Shown: positions 35,206 through 45,216 of the stretch, piece after piece
How positions within the stretch are numbered: the stretch's first letter is position 1
Layout: each line of letters opens with the position of its first letter
NCBI GenBank assembly: GCA_026003175.1
Contig: BPGT01000001.1
Coordinates: forward strand, 906,839 to 970,838
Length of the DNA: 64,000 bases
Source of the DNA: Armatimonadota bacterium
Lineage (GTDB): Bacteria > Armatimonadota > HRBIN16
Direction: 5' to 3'
The notes under the pieces: generated by a model
The model's database searches: none
Told to the model about the DNA's origin: nothing
Seen by the model: only the letters and a program-made list of their open reading frames with translations
Made by a program: the position numbers and the translations under genes

Positions 35206-35290
35206 GGGAGATTGCTTCGGTTACTGTGCTCCCTCGCAGGGACACGATGCACGTTGCCTGGTGCCATTGCGAAGCATGAAGCAATCCCCT
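35206..35290. repeat. REP-like palindromic repeat
   Basis: GGGAGATTGCTTC on the left pairs with GAAGCAATCCC on the right, enclosing CATTGCGAAGCATG. A related unit (CATTGCGAGCGACAAAGG, GCGAAGCAATCCCC) occurs at 53398-53440. Both resemble dispersed palindromic intergenic repeats found in many bacteria. Confidence 0.5.
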
Positions 35291-35393
35291 GCGATAGAAT
35301 GTTTGCAACAGGCTGGTCAGGCAGTACGCCTTTGAGATAGAAGATTCCACACGGTGTACGACTGACAACGCTAACACAGAAAGGGTTACGACG

Positions 35394-38300
35394 ATGAGAC
35401 GTTCCTATATCACCTGCGACGGCAACGAAGCTGCGGCTTATACCGCATATCGCACCAACGAAGTGATCGCAATCTACCCCATCACCCCCTCTTCCCCTAT
35501 GGGCGAACTCAGCGACGAATGGGCAGCGAAAGGTATTCCCAACATCTGGGGTACCGTGCCCCACGTACGTGAGATGCAGTCGGAAGGGGGGGCGGCTGGA
35601 GCCGTACACGGTGCATTACAGGCAGGAGCTCTGACCACCACCTTCACCTCAAGTCAGGGACTTCTGCTGATGATACCCAACATGTTCAAAATTGCGGGCG
35701 AGCTCACCAGCACGGTATTCCACATCGCCGCGCGAACGGTAGCGACGCACGCCCTCTCTATCTTCGGCGACCACAGTGACGTGATGGCGTGTCGCTCCAC
35801 CGGCTGGGCGATGCTGTTCGCCAATGACCCACAGGAGGTCATGGACTTTGCGCTTATCGCCCAAGCAGCTACGCTGGAGGCGCGGGTACCCTTCCTGCAT
35901 GTGTTTGACGGGTTCCGTACCTCACACGAGATACGCAAAATCGAGCAGATTACCGAAGACGATATGCGCGCCATGATAGACGACGATCTGGTGCGCGCCC
36001 ATCGTGAGCGGGCGATGAACCCGGAGCGTCCGTTTATTCGCGGTACCGCCCAAAACCCTGACACCTTCTTCCAGTCGCGGGAACGGATTAACCCCTTCTA
36101 TCTGGCAACGCCAGGCATCGTGCAGAAGGCGATGAACAAGTTCGCCAGCATCGTCGGCAGGCAGTATCACCTGTTCGACTACGTGGGCGCACCCGATGCC
36201 GAACACGTGATTATCATGATGGGCTCGGGCTGCGGCACCGCCGAGGAAACGGTGCAGGCGTTGCTGGAGAAGGGCGAAAAGGTGGGGCTGGTAAAGGTGC
36301 GCCTGTATCGCCCATTCTCACGCGAGCACCTGATCAAGGCGTTGCCCGCTACGGTGAGAGCCATCGCGGTGCTTGACCGCACCAAAGAGCCGGGCGCGCT
36401 GGGCGAGCCACTGTATGAAGACGTAGTCACCGCGCTGGGCGAGGCGATGATGGAGGGAACCCTGCCCTTCGAGTGCGTGCCGCGCGTCATCGGTGGACGA
36501 TATGGGCTGTCCTCCAAAGAGTTTACCCCGGCGATGGTTAAGGCGGTGTACGATGAACTGGCGAAAGACAAGCCGAAAAACCATTTCACGGTGGGCATTA
36601 TCGACGACGTGACGCACACCAGCCTGGAGGTAGACCCCAACTTCAGCACCGAGTCGCCCGATGTGGTACGTGCGGTGTTCTGGGGGCTGGGCGCGGACGG
36701 AACCGTCGGCGCAAACAAAAACTCCATCAAAATCATCGGCGAGGAGACGCCTAACTGGGCGCAGGGTTACTTCGTGTACGACTCTAAGAAGTCGGGAGCA
36801 GTGACCGTTTCGCACCTGCGCTTTGGTCCGCGTCCCATACTGGGATCATATCTCATCCAGCGGGCGAACTTTGTCGCATGTCACCAGTTCCACTTCCTGG
36901 AGCGGTACAACGTGCTGGAGATGGCGGAGGAGGGCGCGACCTTCTTGCTCAATAGCCCCTACGGACCCGAAGAGGTATGGGACCACCTACCTCGCTCGGT
37001 GCAGCAACAGATCATCGACAAGAACCTCCGGTTCTACGTCATCAATGCCTACGATGTGGCGAAGCGCGTCGGGCTGGGGGTGCGTATCAATACCATCATG
37101 CAGACCTGCTTCTTCGCCATCAGCGGCGTGCTTCCGCGCGAGGAAGCCATCGCTAAGATCAAGGAAGCCATCCGCAAGACCTACGGACGGCGCGGGGAGG
37201 CAGTGGTACAACAAAACTTCGCAGCAGTAGACGCGGCGGTGGGTAACCTGTTCGAGGTCAAAGTGCCTGCACAGGTAACCAGCACTTTCGACCGCCCGCC
37301 GCTGGTTCCCGACCACGCCCCCGAATTTGTCAAGCGCGTCACGGCGGAGCTGATGGCAGGGCGCGGCGACCTGTTGCCGGTGAGCGCGTTTCCCGCAGAC
37401 GGCACGTACCCGAGCGGGACCGCCGCCTGGGAGAAGCGCAATATCGCGCTGGAAGTGCCCGTCTGGGAGCCGGACATCTGCATCCAGTGCGGTAAGTGCG
37501 TGTACATCTGCCCGCATTCGGTCATCCGCGCGAAGGTGTACGACAAAGAGCTACTCGCCAGTGCCCCTGCCACCTTCAAGGCGACCCCCGCCAAGTGGCG
37601 CGAACTATCCGACAAAATGTACACCATCCAGGTGTCGGTAGAAGACTGCACCGGCTGCCAGCTGTGCGTGGAGGTGTGTCCCGCTAAAGATAAAAGCGAC
37701 AGCTCGCGCAAGGCGCTGAACATGCACCCGCAGATACCCCTGCGCGAGCAGGAACGCGCCAACTGGGAGTTCTTCCTGAGCCTGCCGGACATACCGAAAC
37801 ACGACAGCCTGCGCTTCAACAACATCAAGAACGTGCAGCTGTTGCGACCGCTATTCGAGTTCTCCGGCGCGTGCAGCGGCTGTGGCGAGACGCCATACGT
37901 GCGACTACTCACCCAGCTGTTCGGCGACCGGCTATACATCGCCAACGCAACGGGGTGCTCTAGCATCTACGGCGGCAATCTGCCTACCACACCGTACACT
38001 ACCGACAGCGAGGGCAGAGGACCTGCCTGGAGCAACTCCCTATTTGAAGACAACGCCGAGTTTGGGCTTGGCATGAGGCTGGCTATCAACCGCCAAAACG
38101 CCTACGCCCGCCATCTGCTTCAGGATCTACGCCCGCTCATTGCCGACGACGAACTAGTGGATGGCTTGCTGAACGCTGACCAGTCGGACGAGGCAGGCAT
38201 TCACGCTCAGCGAGAGCGAGTGGCGCGACTGATAGAAAAGCTGGCTGGCAACGATCATCCGCGAGTGCGCGACCTGCTCGCTGTTGCCGATATGCTGATT

Positions 38301-38963
38301 CGCAAGAGCGTGTGGATAGTGGGCGGCGACGGCTGGGCGTATGACATCGGCTACGGTGGGCTAGACCACGTTATCGCCAGCGGCGAGGACGTGAACATCC
38401 TCATCCTCGACACGGAGGTATACTCCAACACGGGTGGGCAGGCGTCCAAAGCCACGCCGATGGGAGCGGTTGCCCGATTCGCCGCGGGCGGTAAGCCTAC
38501 TGCCAAGAAGGACCTTGGCATGATGGCGATGCACTACGGCAACGTGTACGTGGCGCAGGTGGCCATGGGCGCGAACGAACTGCAGACGCTGAAAGCGTTT
38601 CTCGAGGCGGAGGCATACCCCGGACCCTCCATTATCATTGCCTATAGCCACTGTATCGCGCACGGCATCGATATGTCCAAGGGCCATATCCAGCAAAAGC
38701 TGGCGGTGGACACCGGCTATTGGCCGCTCTACCGCTATAACCCGCTGCTGGCGCAGCAGGGCGAAAATCCCTTCCAGCTCGACTCCAGCGGACCCACCAT
38801 CCCGCTGAAAGAATACACCTCGAAGGAAGGGCGTTACCGCATCCTGATGCAGTCTAACCCCGAAGCCGCCGAGCGATTGTTGCAGGAGGCGCAGGAGATT
38901 ATCCAGCAGCGATGGCGCTACTACCAGATGCTAGCGGGTAAAAGCGCCGACAGCACGAAGTAA
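35394..38963 (+). CDS. nifJ: Pyruvate:ferredoxin (flavodoxin) oxidoreductase
   Basis: The single-chain 1189-residue enzyme oxidises pyruvate and CoA to acetyl-CoA and CO2 and reduces ferredoxin. The domain order is complete: N-terminal pyruvate-binding domain ([31 protein letters not shown]), CoA-binding region, a two-cluster ferredoxin domain ([12 protein letters not shown] near residue 697, [12 protein letters not shown] near 752), then the thiamine diphosphate domain with CSGCGETPY and [17 protein letters not shown] near 980 and the C-terminal [15 protein letters not shown]. The ATG is preceded only by AAAGG. A DHOD-like gene follows 86 bases later, a pairing seen in other bacteria. Confidence 0.96.
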   Translation: MRRSYITCDGNEAAAYTAYRTNEVIAIYPITPSSPMGELSDEWAAKGIPNIWGTVPHVREMQSEGGAAGAVHGALQAGALTTTFTSSQGLLLMIPNMFKIAGELTSTVFHIAARTVATHALSIFGDHSDVMACRSTGWAMLFANDPQEVMDFALIAQAATLEARVPFLHVFDGFRTSHEIRKIEQITEDDMRAMIDDDLVRAHRERAMNPERPFIRGTAQNPDTFFQSRERINPFYLATPGIVQKAMNKFASIVGRQYHLFDYVGAPDAEHVIIMMGSGCGTAEETVQALLEKGEKVGLVKVRLYRPFSREHLIKALPATVRAIAVLDRTKEPGALGEPLYEDVVTALGEAMMEGTLPFECVPRVIGGRYGLSSKEFTPAMVKAVYDELAKDKPKNHFTVGIIDDVTHTSLEVDPNFSTESPDVVRAVFWGLGADGTVGANKNSIKIIGEETPNWAQGYFVYDSKKSGAVTVSHLRFGPRPILGSYLIQRANFVACHQFHFLERYNVLEMAEEGATFLLNSPYGPEEVWDHLPRSVQQQIIDKNLRFYVINAYDVAKRVGLGVRINTIMQTCFFAISGVLPREEAIAKIKEAIRKTYGRRGEAVVQQNFAAVDAAVGNLFEVKVPAQVTSTFDRPPLVPDHAPEFVKRVTAELMAGRGDLLPVSAFPADGTYPSGTAAWEKRNIALEVPVWEPDICIQCGKCVYICPHSVIRAKVYDKELLASAPATFKATPAKWRELSDKMYTIQVSVEDCTGCQLCVEVCPAKDKSDSSRKALNMHPQIPLREQERANWEFFLSLPDIPKHDSLRFNNIKNVQLLRPLFEFSGACSGCGETPYVRLLTQLFGDRLYIANATGCSSIYGGNLPTTPYTTDSEGRGPAWSNSLFEDNAEFGLGMRLAINRQNAYARHLLQDLRPLIADDELVDGLLNADQSDEAGIHAQRERVARLIEKLAGNDHPRVRDLLAVADMLIRKSVWIVGGDGWAYDIGYGGLDHVIASGEDVNILILDTEVYSNTGGQASKATPMGAVARFAAGGKPTAKKDLGMMAMHYGNVYVAQVAMGANELQTLKAFLEAEAYPGPSIIIAYSHCIAHGIDMSKGHIQQKLAVDTGYWPLYRYNPLLAQQGENPFQLDSSGPTIPLKEYTSKEGRYRILMQSNPEAAERLLQEAQEIIQQRWRYYQMLAGKSADSTK

Positions 38964-38968
38964 CCGGT

Positions 38969-38994
38969 CAGGGGCTGGCGAGCGTCAGCCCCTG
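38969..38994 (+). terminator. Hairpin after the oxidoreductase gene
   Basis: CAGGGGCTG and CAGCCCCTG form a 9-bp stem just after the stop codon. It lacks a T run, so it may be a partial terminator or RNA-stabilising hairpin before the next gene. Confidence 0.45.
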
Positions 38995-39049
38995 CTATAG
39001 CATCGCGCCCAAGAGGTTTTTTAGCAGACTACTGTTCAGGAGGAACACG

Positions 39050-40054
39050 ATGCCGGTAGATTTCAGCACCACATACATGGGCTTAACGCTGCGCAACCCG
39101 CTGGTTGCCTCCTCTTCACCCCTGTCGCATAAGGTAGATACTATCTGTAAGCTGGAGGAGGCGGGCATTGGCGCAGTGGTGATGTACTCGCTGTTCGAGG
39201 AACAGATTACGCTGGAGAGCCAGCAGCTGGATTATTTCCTCACCCACGGTACCGAGAGCTACGCCGAGGCGCTCAGCTACTTCCCGGACATCGGCGAATA
39301 CAACGTCGGTCCCGACGAGTACCTGAACCTCATCCGCAAGGCGAAGGAGCGGGTAAACATCCCTGTCATTGGGAGTTTGAACGGCGTATCCGCCGGTGGA
39401 TGGGTGAAATACGCCCGCATGATACAAGAGGCTGGCGCGGATGCGCTGGAGCTGAACGTCTATTATCTGCCCACCGACCCCGATATGCCTGGCACTGAGG
39501 TGGAGCAGATGACGGTGGATGTGGTGAGAGCAGTACGTAACGAGGTCACCATCCCTCTGGCGGTGAAGATGGCTCCTTTCTTCAGCTCCATCCCCAACAT
39601 GGCGAAACGCCTGGCGGAAGCGGGTGCGAACGCGCTGGTGCTCTTCAACCGTTTCTACCAGCCTGACATCGATATCGAGAACATGGAAGTAACGCCCCAT
39701 CTGGTGCTCAGCAACTCGGATGAGCTGCGCCTGCCCCTGCGCTGGACGGCGATACTGTACGGTCGCGTGCCTGTAGACCTGGCAATCACTACTGGCGTAC
39801 ACACCTATCGTGACGTGCTAAAGGGCTTAATGGCAGGCGCAAAGGTAACCATGATGGCGTCGGAGCTATTGCAGAACGGCCTGGGGCGAATTGAACAGAT
39901 TCTGCAGGAGATGGAGTCGTGGATGTCGGAGTACGAGTACTCCTCCGTCCGCCAGATGATAGGCAGCGTCAGCCAGAAGAACGTAGCGGAGCCTGCCGCC
40001 TTCGAGCGTGCTAACTACATGAAGGTGCTGGATTCCTACCCGCGCTTGCCGTAA
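39050..40054 (+). CDS. Dihydroorotate-dehydrogenase-like flavoprotein
   Basis: The 334-residue TIM-barrel protein begins [20 protein letters not shown] and has [32 protein letters not shown] and the phosphate-binding-type region [19 protein letters not shown], typical of the DHOD-like FMN family. True dihydroorotate dehydrogenases sit with pyrimidine genes; this one sits after pyruvate:ferredoxin oxidoreductase, a recurring context for this subfamily. A role connected with reduced ferredoxin is inferred, and the substrate is unknown. AGGAGGA precedes the ATG. Confidence 0.85.
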   Translation: MPVDFSTTYMGLTLRNPLVASSSPLSHKVDTICKLEEAGIGAVVMYSLFEEQITLESQQLDYFLTHGTESYAEALSYFPDIGEYNVGPDEYLNLIRKAKERVNIPVIGSLNGVSAGGWVKYARMIQEAGADALELNVYYLPTDPDMPGTEVEQMTVDVVRAVRNEVTIPLAVKMAPFFSSIPNMAKRLAEAGANALVLFNRFYQPDIDIENMEVTPHLVLSNSDELRLPLRWTAILYGRVPVDLAITTGVHTYRDVLKGLMAGAKVTMMASELLQNGLGRIEQILQEMESWMSEYEYSSVRQMIGSVSQKNVAEPAAFERANYMKVLDSYPRLP

Positions 40055-40058
40055 GCAA

Positions 40059-40088
40059 TCGCGGGGGCACACCACTGCGCCCCCGCGA
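40059..40088. terminator. Terminator hairpin
   Basis: TCGCGGGGGC and GCCCCCGCGA form a 10-bp GC-rich stem with a 10-base loop, five bases after the DHOD-like stop and upstream of the convergent flgM end. Confidence 0.65.
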
Positions 40089-40142
40089 CTCAGGCTCCTG
40101 ATCCGAAACTAGCTGCCCGTGGTTGTAGACCGGGGATACAGA

Positions 40143-40460
40143 CTACCGCACGCTGTCGGCGATAGTGCGCCGAACGATAAGGTCGGCAATCTCCGCGGAG
40201 GAGACGTTGTACTCGCCCGCCTCAATCTTGCGGCGAAGCTCTTGCACCATCTCTTCTCGCACTTCCGGTATTTCGTCCAGAATGAACTTGATTCGCCGGA
40301 TTTCCTGTGCGCGGGGAGAAAGCTCCACCGAAACGGCGGGAGGAAGCTCCTCCTGAGCGTCAGCTGGCGGAGGGGCAGGCAACACTGCCGCACCCACCCT
40401 GCCCGTGCGGCTTAACTGCAACACCCGGCTGTACTCGTCCAGCGATATTTTCATGCTCAT
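40143..40460 (-). CDS. flgM: Anti-sigma-28 factor FlgM
   Basis: The 105-residue protein has a disordered-looking N-terminal half and ends with RAQEIRRIKFILDEIPEVRE, REEMVQELRRKIEAGEYNVS and SAEIADLIVRRTIADSVR, the helices by which FlgM binds sigma-28. FlgM holds sigma-28 inactive until the flagellar hook is finished and FlgM is exported. Two in-frame ATGs (40460 and 40454) follow GGAGG. The leader contains a c-di-GMP-I riboswitch and upstream lies a sigma-28-like promoter, so FlgM would limit its own sigma factor under second-messenger control. Confidence 0.88.
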   Translation of the reverse strand: MSMKISLDEYSRVLQLSRTGRVGAAVLPAPPPADAQEELPPAVSVELSPRAQEIRRIKFILDEIPEVREEMVQELRRKIEAGEYNVSSAEIADLIVRRTIADSVR

Positions 40461-40474
40461 CCTGCCTCCTTCAA

Positions 40475-40612
40475 CGACGCTCCTGCGGAGATGCGTCGTG
40501 TCGCTCGGCAGAACTTCGGCAGCCGGGCGATCATATCCCGACCCTCGTCGGGACTTAGACCCCTGTAGCTTTGCGTCCCCACATTTCTGTGGGTTTGCCT
40601 TTATCGGATCCG
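40475..40612 (-). promoter_or_regulatory. Cyclic-di-GMP-I (GEMM-I) riboswitch and expression platform of flgM
   Basis: The minus-strand RNA reads AAAGGCAAACC, then a CCACA-GAAA-UGUGG hairpin with a GNRA tetraloop, then GGGACGCAAAGC, a second hairpin (GUCCCGAC/GUCGGGAU) and CCCGGCUGCCGAAG. These are the ordered conserved elements of the GEMM-I aptamer (about 40511-40612). Downstream, ACGACGC/GCGTCGT (40475-40500) forms a hairpin just before the GAAGGAGG ribosome site, with no T run. Control of translation is therefore more likely than termination. The direction of the response cannot be read from sequence. Confidence 0.85.
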
Positions 40613-40626
40613 CCTGTCACTATGCA

Positions 40627-40654
40627 TTATCGGCAAAGCTTTCGAGAAACTTGA
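40627..40654 (-). promoter_or_regulatory. Sigma-28-like promoter of flgM
   Basis: On the minus strand TCAAGTTT (40647-40654), 12 bases, GCCGATAA (40627-40634). The -10 is a perfect sigma-28 element, and the spacing is one base longer than usual. The predicted start is only a few bases before the riboswitch aptamer. Confidence 0.72.
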
Positions 40655-40747
40655 GGGTTGCAACCACCCATTTTCTCATATTTTTTCCACCGTGCAGTAT
40701 AGCAAAAAAGCCGCAGCTATTGCAAGCGGTGCGCTAACAGCGGGCAG

Positions 40748-40870
40748 GAGGGTGTTCGAAATTGGTGGTTGAATGGATAGATAACCTAACCCTCTTGCCC
40801 CCTTCCCGGCGAGGGAAGGGGGAACGCCCCTCTCCTTGTAGGAGAGGGGTCTGGGGAGAGGTTTACCAAC
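40748..40870 (-). mobile_element. Truncated MITE-like element, reverse orientation
   Basis: GAGGGTGTTCGAAATTGG and the following bases match the right end and both hairpins of the MITE read in reverse. The remaining ~65 bases, including the other terminal repeat, are missing. It lies downstream of the dockerin-bearing gene that ends at 40913. Confidence 0.75.
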
Positions 40871-40912
40871 AGGAGCCCCGCTCTCCTCAAGAGAGGATTC
40901 AGGAAACGAAAC

Positions 40913-42496
40913 CTACTCGTCCCCAATCGCGCCGAAGTTGCGCACTAGCACGCCGAAGTCGAACAGCGTTACTTCCATGTCCCCGTCCAGGTCGGCGTCG
41001 GGGTTCCAGTTGTCGTCGCCTGGTACACTGCCGAAAGCGGCGACGAGTGCGCCGAAGTCGAACAGCGTCACTTCGTTATCGCCGTCGATGTCGCCGTTAA
41101 TCAGACTGAAATCCAGCGTCACCGGCGTGCCCGTCAGGCTCACAGACGGGATGACCTGGCGCAGCCAGTGCGAAGCCTTTGCAGCGACGTCGAAGGTACC
41201 ATACAGCGAGGTGATGAGCGCGTATGCACCGGTGCTATCGGGCTGGACCACATGCGTTTCGATGGGGGTAGTCTCGCCTGGATTGCGGATTTCGAAGACG
41301 ACGGGTACTGTGCCCACATCCCCACCGAAATCGCCGAGCGTCACCGTACCGCTGACCTCGATAGCAGGTAGCACCTCCAGAATATCCAGGCGGTCAATGG
41401 TGCCAACCGGAGAGGCAGGCACATGTCCGCTCGCCACGAATAGCAGCAGCCTGCCGGTGGGGGTGATGTAATAGGTGGCGTTAATCAGGTTGTGCCCAAA
41501 GGCATTGACGTTCACCCCGTCCTCTGTCTGCCCACTACCATCCCAGCTGCCCAGCGGGTTGCCGTTAGGGTCAGCCAGATACAGCTTGTGGGTGTTGGGG
41601 TCCAGCGTCGGCGTGCGCAGGTTATAGGCAATGAAGTCGCTCAGTGTGGGATACACTGCCGAGAAAGGCACATAGGTCACGGTACCTTGCTGGAAGTTGC
41701 CCGCGTCGAAGGCGACAATGCGCACAGGTGCTGCATAGCTATCCACGCCCGTCCGCACCGCCTTGAAGATGCCGTCATTGGCGTCTGTAGAGGCGCGATG
41801 CATGTACAGGTCGCCATTGGGCGCGAAGGCGATATCACGCGTGAAGGTAGGCACTACGGTGTTGCTCGTACCCAATACCGTACCCAGAGGTAGGGACACG
41901 CTACGCACTGCCTGCGCAGAGCCGGTGTTCAAAGGAGCTACTGCCAGAGATGCTCCCGAACCACCAAAGCCGGGGTCTATTGCGATGGTGTCATATCGGG
42001 AGACACCCAAGTCCGCCAGCGATAGCAACCCATCGCCCGACCACGCGAACTGCAGTAATCCGTTTGTATCGTACTTGCGGATAGCGGTATCGGGGTTCGC
42101 ATTATGCCCCAACCCGTAGCCGAAGTACAGGAAACCGTCGTGGTACACGAGCCGGGTATCCCGTGACCCCCCCGCGGCGGTGACACCGATAATCTTGGTG
42201 ACCCCAGCCCCAAAGCCAAGGCTGCCACTCGGCAGGTCAAGCACATTGTCTACCCGGATGACGCCGACCGGACCTGCACCAGTCTGCGCCCGAAAGCCTG
42301 CCAGGTACGCGTTCATGCCGTCAAACGCAACGTCGATAACCCCGTCGCCACCGGAGGCAGCGGAGCCATCGAACAGCGTGGATACGTTAAAGCTGCGCAC
42401 AAGCCTGAGCTGTACCTGAGCGTGGGAAGACACAGCGAGACCGAGCACCACAACTACAGCGCACGTCAATGTGGCGAGAGACAGCGTACGCTTCAT
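40913..42496 (-). CDS. Secreted protein with C-terminal dockerin-like calcium repeats
   Basis: The 527-residue protein has a signal peptide (LATLTCAVVVVLGLAVSSHAQ) and a central ~340-residue region with repeated short beta-rich units, possibly a propeller (YHDGFLYFGYGLGH, DIAFAPNGDLYMHR). A carboxypeptidase-like or surface beta-sandwich region follows (VSGTVTLGDFGGDVGTVPVV). The last ~65 residues hold two calcium-loop repeats, DIDGDNEVTLFDFGALV and DLDGDMEVTLFDFGVLVRNF, arranged like dockerin type I. It may bind the cell surface or a partner through the dockerin-like tail. AAGGAGG precedes the ATG, and a sigma-70 promoter lies upstream. Confidence 0.75.
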   Translation of the reverse strand: MKRTLSLATLTCAVVVVLGLAVSSHAQVQLRLVRSFNVSTLFDGSAASGGDGVIDVAFDGMNAYLAGFRAQTGAGPVGVIRVDNVLDLPSGSLGFGAGVTKIIGVTAAGGSRDTRLVYHDGFLYFGYGLGHNANPDTAIRKYDTNGLLQFAWSGDGLLSLADLGVSRYDTIAIDPGFGGSGASLAVAPLNTGSAQAVRSVSLPLGTVLGTSNTVVPTFTRDIAFAPNGDLYMHRASTDANDGIFKAVRTGVDSYAAPVRIVAFDAGNFQQGTVTYVPFSAVYPTLSDFIAYNLRTPTLDPNTHKLYLADPNGNPLGSWDGSGQTEDGVNVNAFGHNLINATYYITPTGRLLLFVASGHVPASPVGTIDRLDILEVLPAIEVSGTVTLGDFGGDVGTVPVVFEIRNPGETTPIETHVVQPDSTGAYALITSLYGTFDVAAKASHWLRQVIPSVSLTGTPVTLDFSLINGDIDGDNEVTLFDFGALVAAFGSVPGDDNWNPDADLDGDMEVTLFDFGVLVRNFGAIGDE

Positions 42497-42548
42497 CGTA
42501 AAGACCTCCTTTCGCTGAAGCCAGCGTTATATAATGCTGTGTACACTC

Positions 42549-42577
42549 ATTATAGCGTGTTCGCAACAACATGTCCA
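42549..42577 (-). promoter_or_regulatory. Sigma-70 promoter of the dockerin-bearing gene
   Basis: On the minus strand TGGACA (42572-42577), exactly 17 bases, TATAAT (42549-42554). Confidence 0.75.
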
Positions 42578-42693
42578 GCATTTTTGAAGGGGGACGAAAC
42601 AAAATAGCGAAAAAACAACTCGCCCGTTTTCCCTCACTGCTTTTATCGGGTAAGATAGCGTATGGAAGGCTATAGTGGAGGCGTTTGGAAGCA

Positions 42694-44436
42694 ATGTTCT
42701 GGCGTTTACTGGGCTTAATGCGTCCCTACATGGTTCCCATTATTGTGGGGTTTACCTGCCTCGTGCTCGCGACACCCGCTCAAATGTTCCCCCCGTTGGT
42801 GTGGAAGTACGTGGTGGACGAGGTGATTATGAACCACAAGGTGGGGCATCTGATTCCCGCGATGCTGGTGATGCTGGCGGTACACCTTGTAGGTATGGGC
42901 TTGTCTGCCGCGCGCACCTACCTGCTGGGGGTAGCTGGGCAGAGGTTTGTGGCGGACCTGCGCAGTCGCCTGCATGACAAGTTGATGCGCCAGTCGGTGC
43001 GGTACCACCACGACCGCAAAAGCGGCGACCTGATGGCGCGTGTCATCGGCGACGTGGATACGCTGCAGGAAGTGGTGATAAACGGTGTGGATAACATCCT
43101 GGGCAACGCGCTGAGCCTGATATGGGTGGCAGGCATCATCGTGTGGCTGAACTGGAAAGTGGGCACGCTCACGCTGTTGCCGCTGGCGGTGGTGGCGGTA
43201 ATGGTATGGTTCTTCAACCTGCGCGTGAAGGGGTTGTATCGCGCCATCCGTGATCGGCTGGGCGACCTGTCCGCCAAGCTGCAGGAAAACTTGCTGGGTG
43301 TGCTGATTGTGAAGGCGTTTGCGCGAGAAGCGTACGAGCAGGAACGGTTCCAGCAGGTGAACACCGAATACCTGAACACCAGTTTGAAAGGGGTGAAGGT
43401 GCGCTCTATATACTTCCCTGGCGTGATGACCGTCGGCTTCCTGAGCAATATCGCGATGGTGGGCGCGGGAGCGTACTTCGTGCTGAAAGGTGAGTTCACC
43501 ATCGGCGGGCTGGTAGCCTATCGCGGCTACTGGTGGCAGCTGTTTGCGCCCGTGTTCTCGCTGGCACAGGTGAACGAGATGATTCAACGTGCGATAGCAG
43601 CTGCCTCGCGCGTGTTCGAGGTGCTGGATGCCCCTGAAGAGATTACCGACGCTGCCGATGCCGTCGCCCTCGACACGGTGCAAGGTCATATCCGTTTCGA
43701 CAGGGTAAGTTTTTCTTACACCCCAGAACGCCCCATCCTGCAGGATGTCTCCTTCGAGGTTCTGCCGGGGCAACGTATCGGCATCGTGGGTCCCAGCGGC
43801 ACCGGAAAGACCACCATCCTCAACCTGATGCTGCGCCTCTACGACCCACAGGAGGGAGTAATTACTCTGGACGGGCACGACCTGCGCCAGCTGCAGCAGC
43901 AAGCGTTCCGTCGCCATATCGCGCTGGTGACGCAGGAACCGTTCCTGTTCAACGACACGGTACGTCAGAACATCCTCTTCGGCAGACTAGACGCAACCGA
44001 TGAGGAGATAGAGACCGCTGCGCGGCTGGCGAACGCGCACGATTTCATCTGCGACTTGCCCAACGGCTACGACACCCTCGTTGGCGAGCGAGGCGTGAAG
44101 TTGTCAGGTGGGCAGAAACAGCGCATCTGCATCGCGCGGGCGTTTCTGGCGAATCCAAAGGTGCTTTTACTGGACGAAGCCACAGCCTCGGTGGAGCCGG
44201 AGTCGGAGGCGCTGATTCAAGCTGCGCTAGAGCGGTTAATGCAGGGGCGCACGACGGTTATCGTCACGCATCGCCTTTCCCTAGTGCGCGACTGCGACCG
44301 CATTTTGGTGATTGACGAAGGGCGCGTGATCGAATCGGGCAGGCACGAGGAGCTGCTGGAGATAGACGGCTGGTATGCCCGTATGTACCGCCTGCAGATG
44401 GAAGGCGGGGCGATGGTAGGGGATATGATAAAATAA
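42694..44436 (+). CDS. ABC transporter, fused permease and ATPase (exporter type)
   Basis: The 580-residue half-transporter has six membrane segments in residues ~15-310 and a C-terminal ATPase. The ATPase has Walker A GPSGTGKTT near 366, the Q-loop VTQEPFLFNDTV, signature LSGGQKQR near 470, Walker B VLLLDEATA near 489 and the switch His of VTHRL near 522. It would act as a dimer exporting lipids, peptides or drugs. No partner permease is adjacent, so it is probably a homodimer. ATG 42694 is used; a TTG nine bases upstream is an alternative nearer to GGAGG. Confidence 0.9.
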   Translation: MFWRLLGLMRPYMVPIIVGFTCLVLATPAQMFPPLVWKYVVDEVIMNHKVGHLIPAMLVMLAVHLVGMGLSAARTYLLGVAGQRFVADLRSRLHDKLMRQSVRYHHDRKSGDLMARVIGDVDTLQEVVINGVDNILGNALSLIWVAGIIVWLNWKVGTLTLLPLAVVAVMVWFFNLRVKGLYRAIRDRLGDLSAKLQENLLGVLIVKAFAREAYEQERFQQVNTEYLNTSLKGVKVRSIYFPGVMTVGFLSNIAMVGAGAYFVLKGEFTIGGLVAYRGYWWQLFAPVFSLAQVNEMIQRAIAAASRVFEVLDAPEEITDAADAVALDTVQGHIRFDRVSFSYTPERPILQDVSFEVLPGQRIGIVGPSGTGKTTILNLMLRLYDPQEGVITLDGHDLRQLQQQAFRRHIALVTQEPFLFNDTVRQNILFGRLDATDEEIETAARLANAHDFICDLPNGYDTLVGERGVKLSGGQKQRICIARAFLANPKVLLLDEATASVEPESEALIQAALERLMQGRTTVIVTHRLSLVRDCDRILVIDEGRVIESGRHEELLEIDGWYARMYRLQMEGGAMVGDMIK

Positions 44437-44454
44437 GTAAGAGGGGTGATGGTG

Positions 44455-44778
44455 ATGCCGACGCTAGAACTGACGAACGAGCAAGTGATACAGCTCGTCA
44501 AACAGCTACCTCCAGACCAGCAAAAGATGCTGCTCCAGCACTTGTTGACGAGCGTATGGGGTACATGGGAAGAATTGTCGCGCTACGGTGCAGCGCGGGT
44601 GCGGCAGGTAGCAGCACAATGCGGTCTGGATTGGGACGCCATGAGCGAAGCGCAGCGCGAGGCATTTATCGACGACCTTATTACGGGTGACCGTCGTCAC
44701 TTGCTACCTTTGGGGAGTTATCAAGGCATTTCCATCGTCACTGCTGCTGAATTTCTCGCTCTGATGTCTACGCGGTAA
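44455..44778 (+). CDS. Hypothetical small protein
   Basis: The 107-residue protein begins with LTNEQVIQLVKQLPPDQQKM, resembling the N termini of small antitoxin-like or DUF2281-like proteins. The middle carries a CGLDWDAMSEAQREAFIDDL segment. The C-terminal ~25 residues look extended. No toxin gene is adjacent. GAGGGG lies eight bases before the chosen ATG at 44455; other ATG and GTG codons lie just upstream. Function is unknown; the antitoxin resemblance is weak. Confidence 0.5.
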   Translation: MPTLELTNEQVIQLVKQLPPDQQKMLLQHLLTSVWGTWEELSRYGAARVRQVAAQCGLDWDAMSEAQREAFIDDLITGDRRHLLPLGSYQGISIVTAAEFLALMSTR

Positions 44779-44808
44779 CACATATCAATTCCGCACATCT
44801 CCTCATTA

Positions 44809-45216
44809 CTACACCGAATAGCTCCCTATCGGCGTTTTGTGGAAGTGCACCATCAGCCAGCGACCGTCCTCGCGCACGAATACGCGCGTCTCGTTGGTGG
44901 TTGTGAAGAGGATACCGTTCTCTCCTGAACGGGTGACCACCAGCGTGTAGGTAGCGATAGCCACGTTACCATATATCTGCACGCGAGGGTTCACGATGTC
45001 CAGGCGGTACTGAGCGGAGGGAGGACGCACTGCCTTTTGCTGGCGCATATAGTGCAGATGGAAGTCCAACGTGTCGATGCGCGCAGGCGTTTCCGCCTCG
45101 AAGGAGGACACATCGTCTGCCACCAGATCGCGGTAGGTATCGGTGTCCTGGCAGTAGATGGCGTGCAGTAGCCTCTCTAGGGTCTGCATCACTTCTTGCT
45201 GGCGTCGTCGGTTCAT
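44809..45216 (-). CDS. NTF2-like (SnoaL/DUF4440-type) protein
   Basis: The 135-residue protein fits the cone-shaped NTF2-like fold: an N-terminal helix pair ([30 protein letters not shown]) is followed by strands ending [20 protein letters not shown]. The family includes both enzymes and ligand-binding proteins, and no catalytic assignment can be made. Its ATG overlaps the aroC stop by four bases, so the genes are cotranslated. Confidence 0.72.
   Translation of the reverse strand: MNRRRQQEVMQTLERLLHAIYCQDTDTYRDLVADDVSSFEAETPARIDTLDFHLHYMRQQKAVRPPSAQYRLDIVNPRVQIYGNVAIATYTLVVTRSGENGILFTTTNETRVFVREDGRWLMVHFHKTPIGSYSV

Noticed and set aside
42715-43917. Long open frame antisense to the ABC transporter
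   Set aside because: It is covered by a gene with all ABC motifs; no domain or ribosome site is recognisable on the opposite strand.
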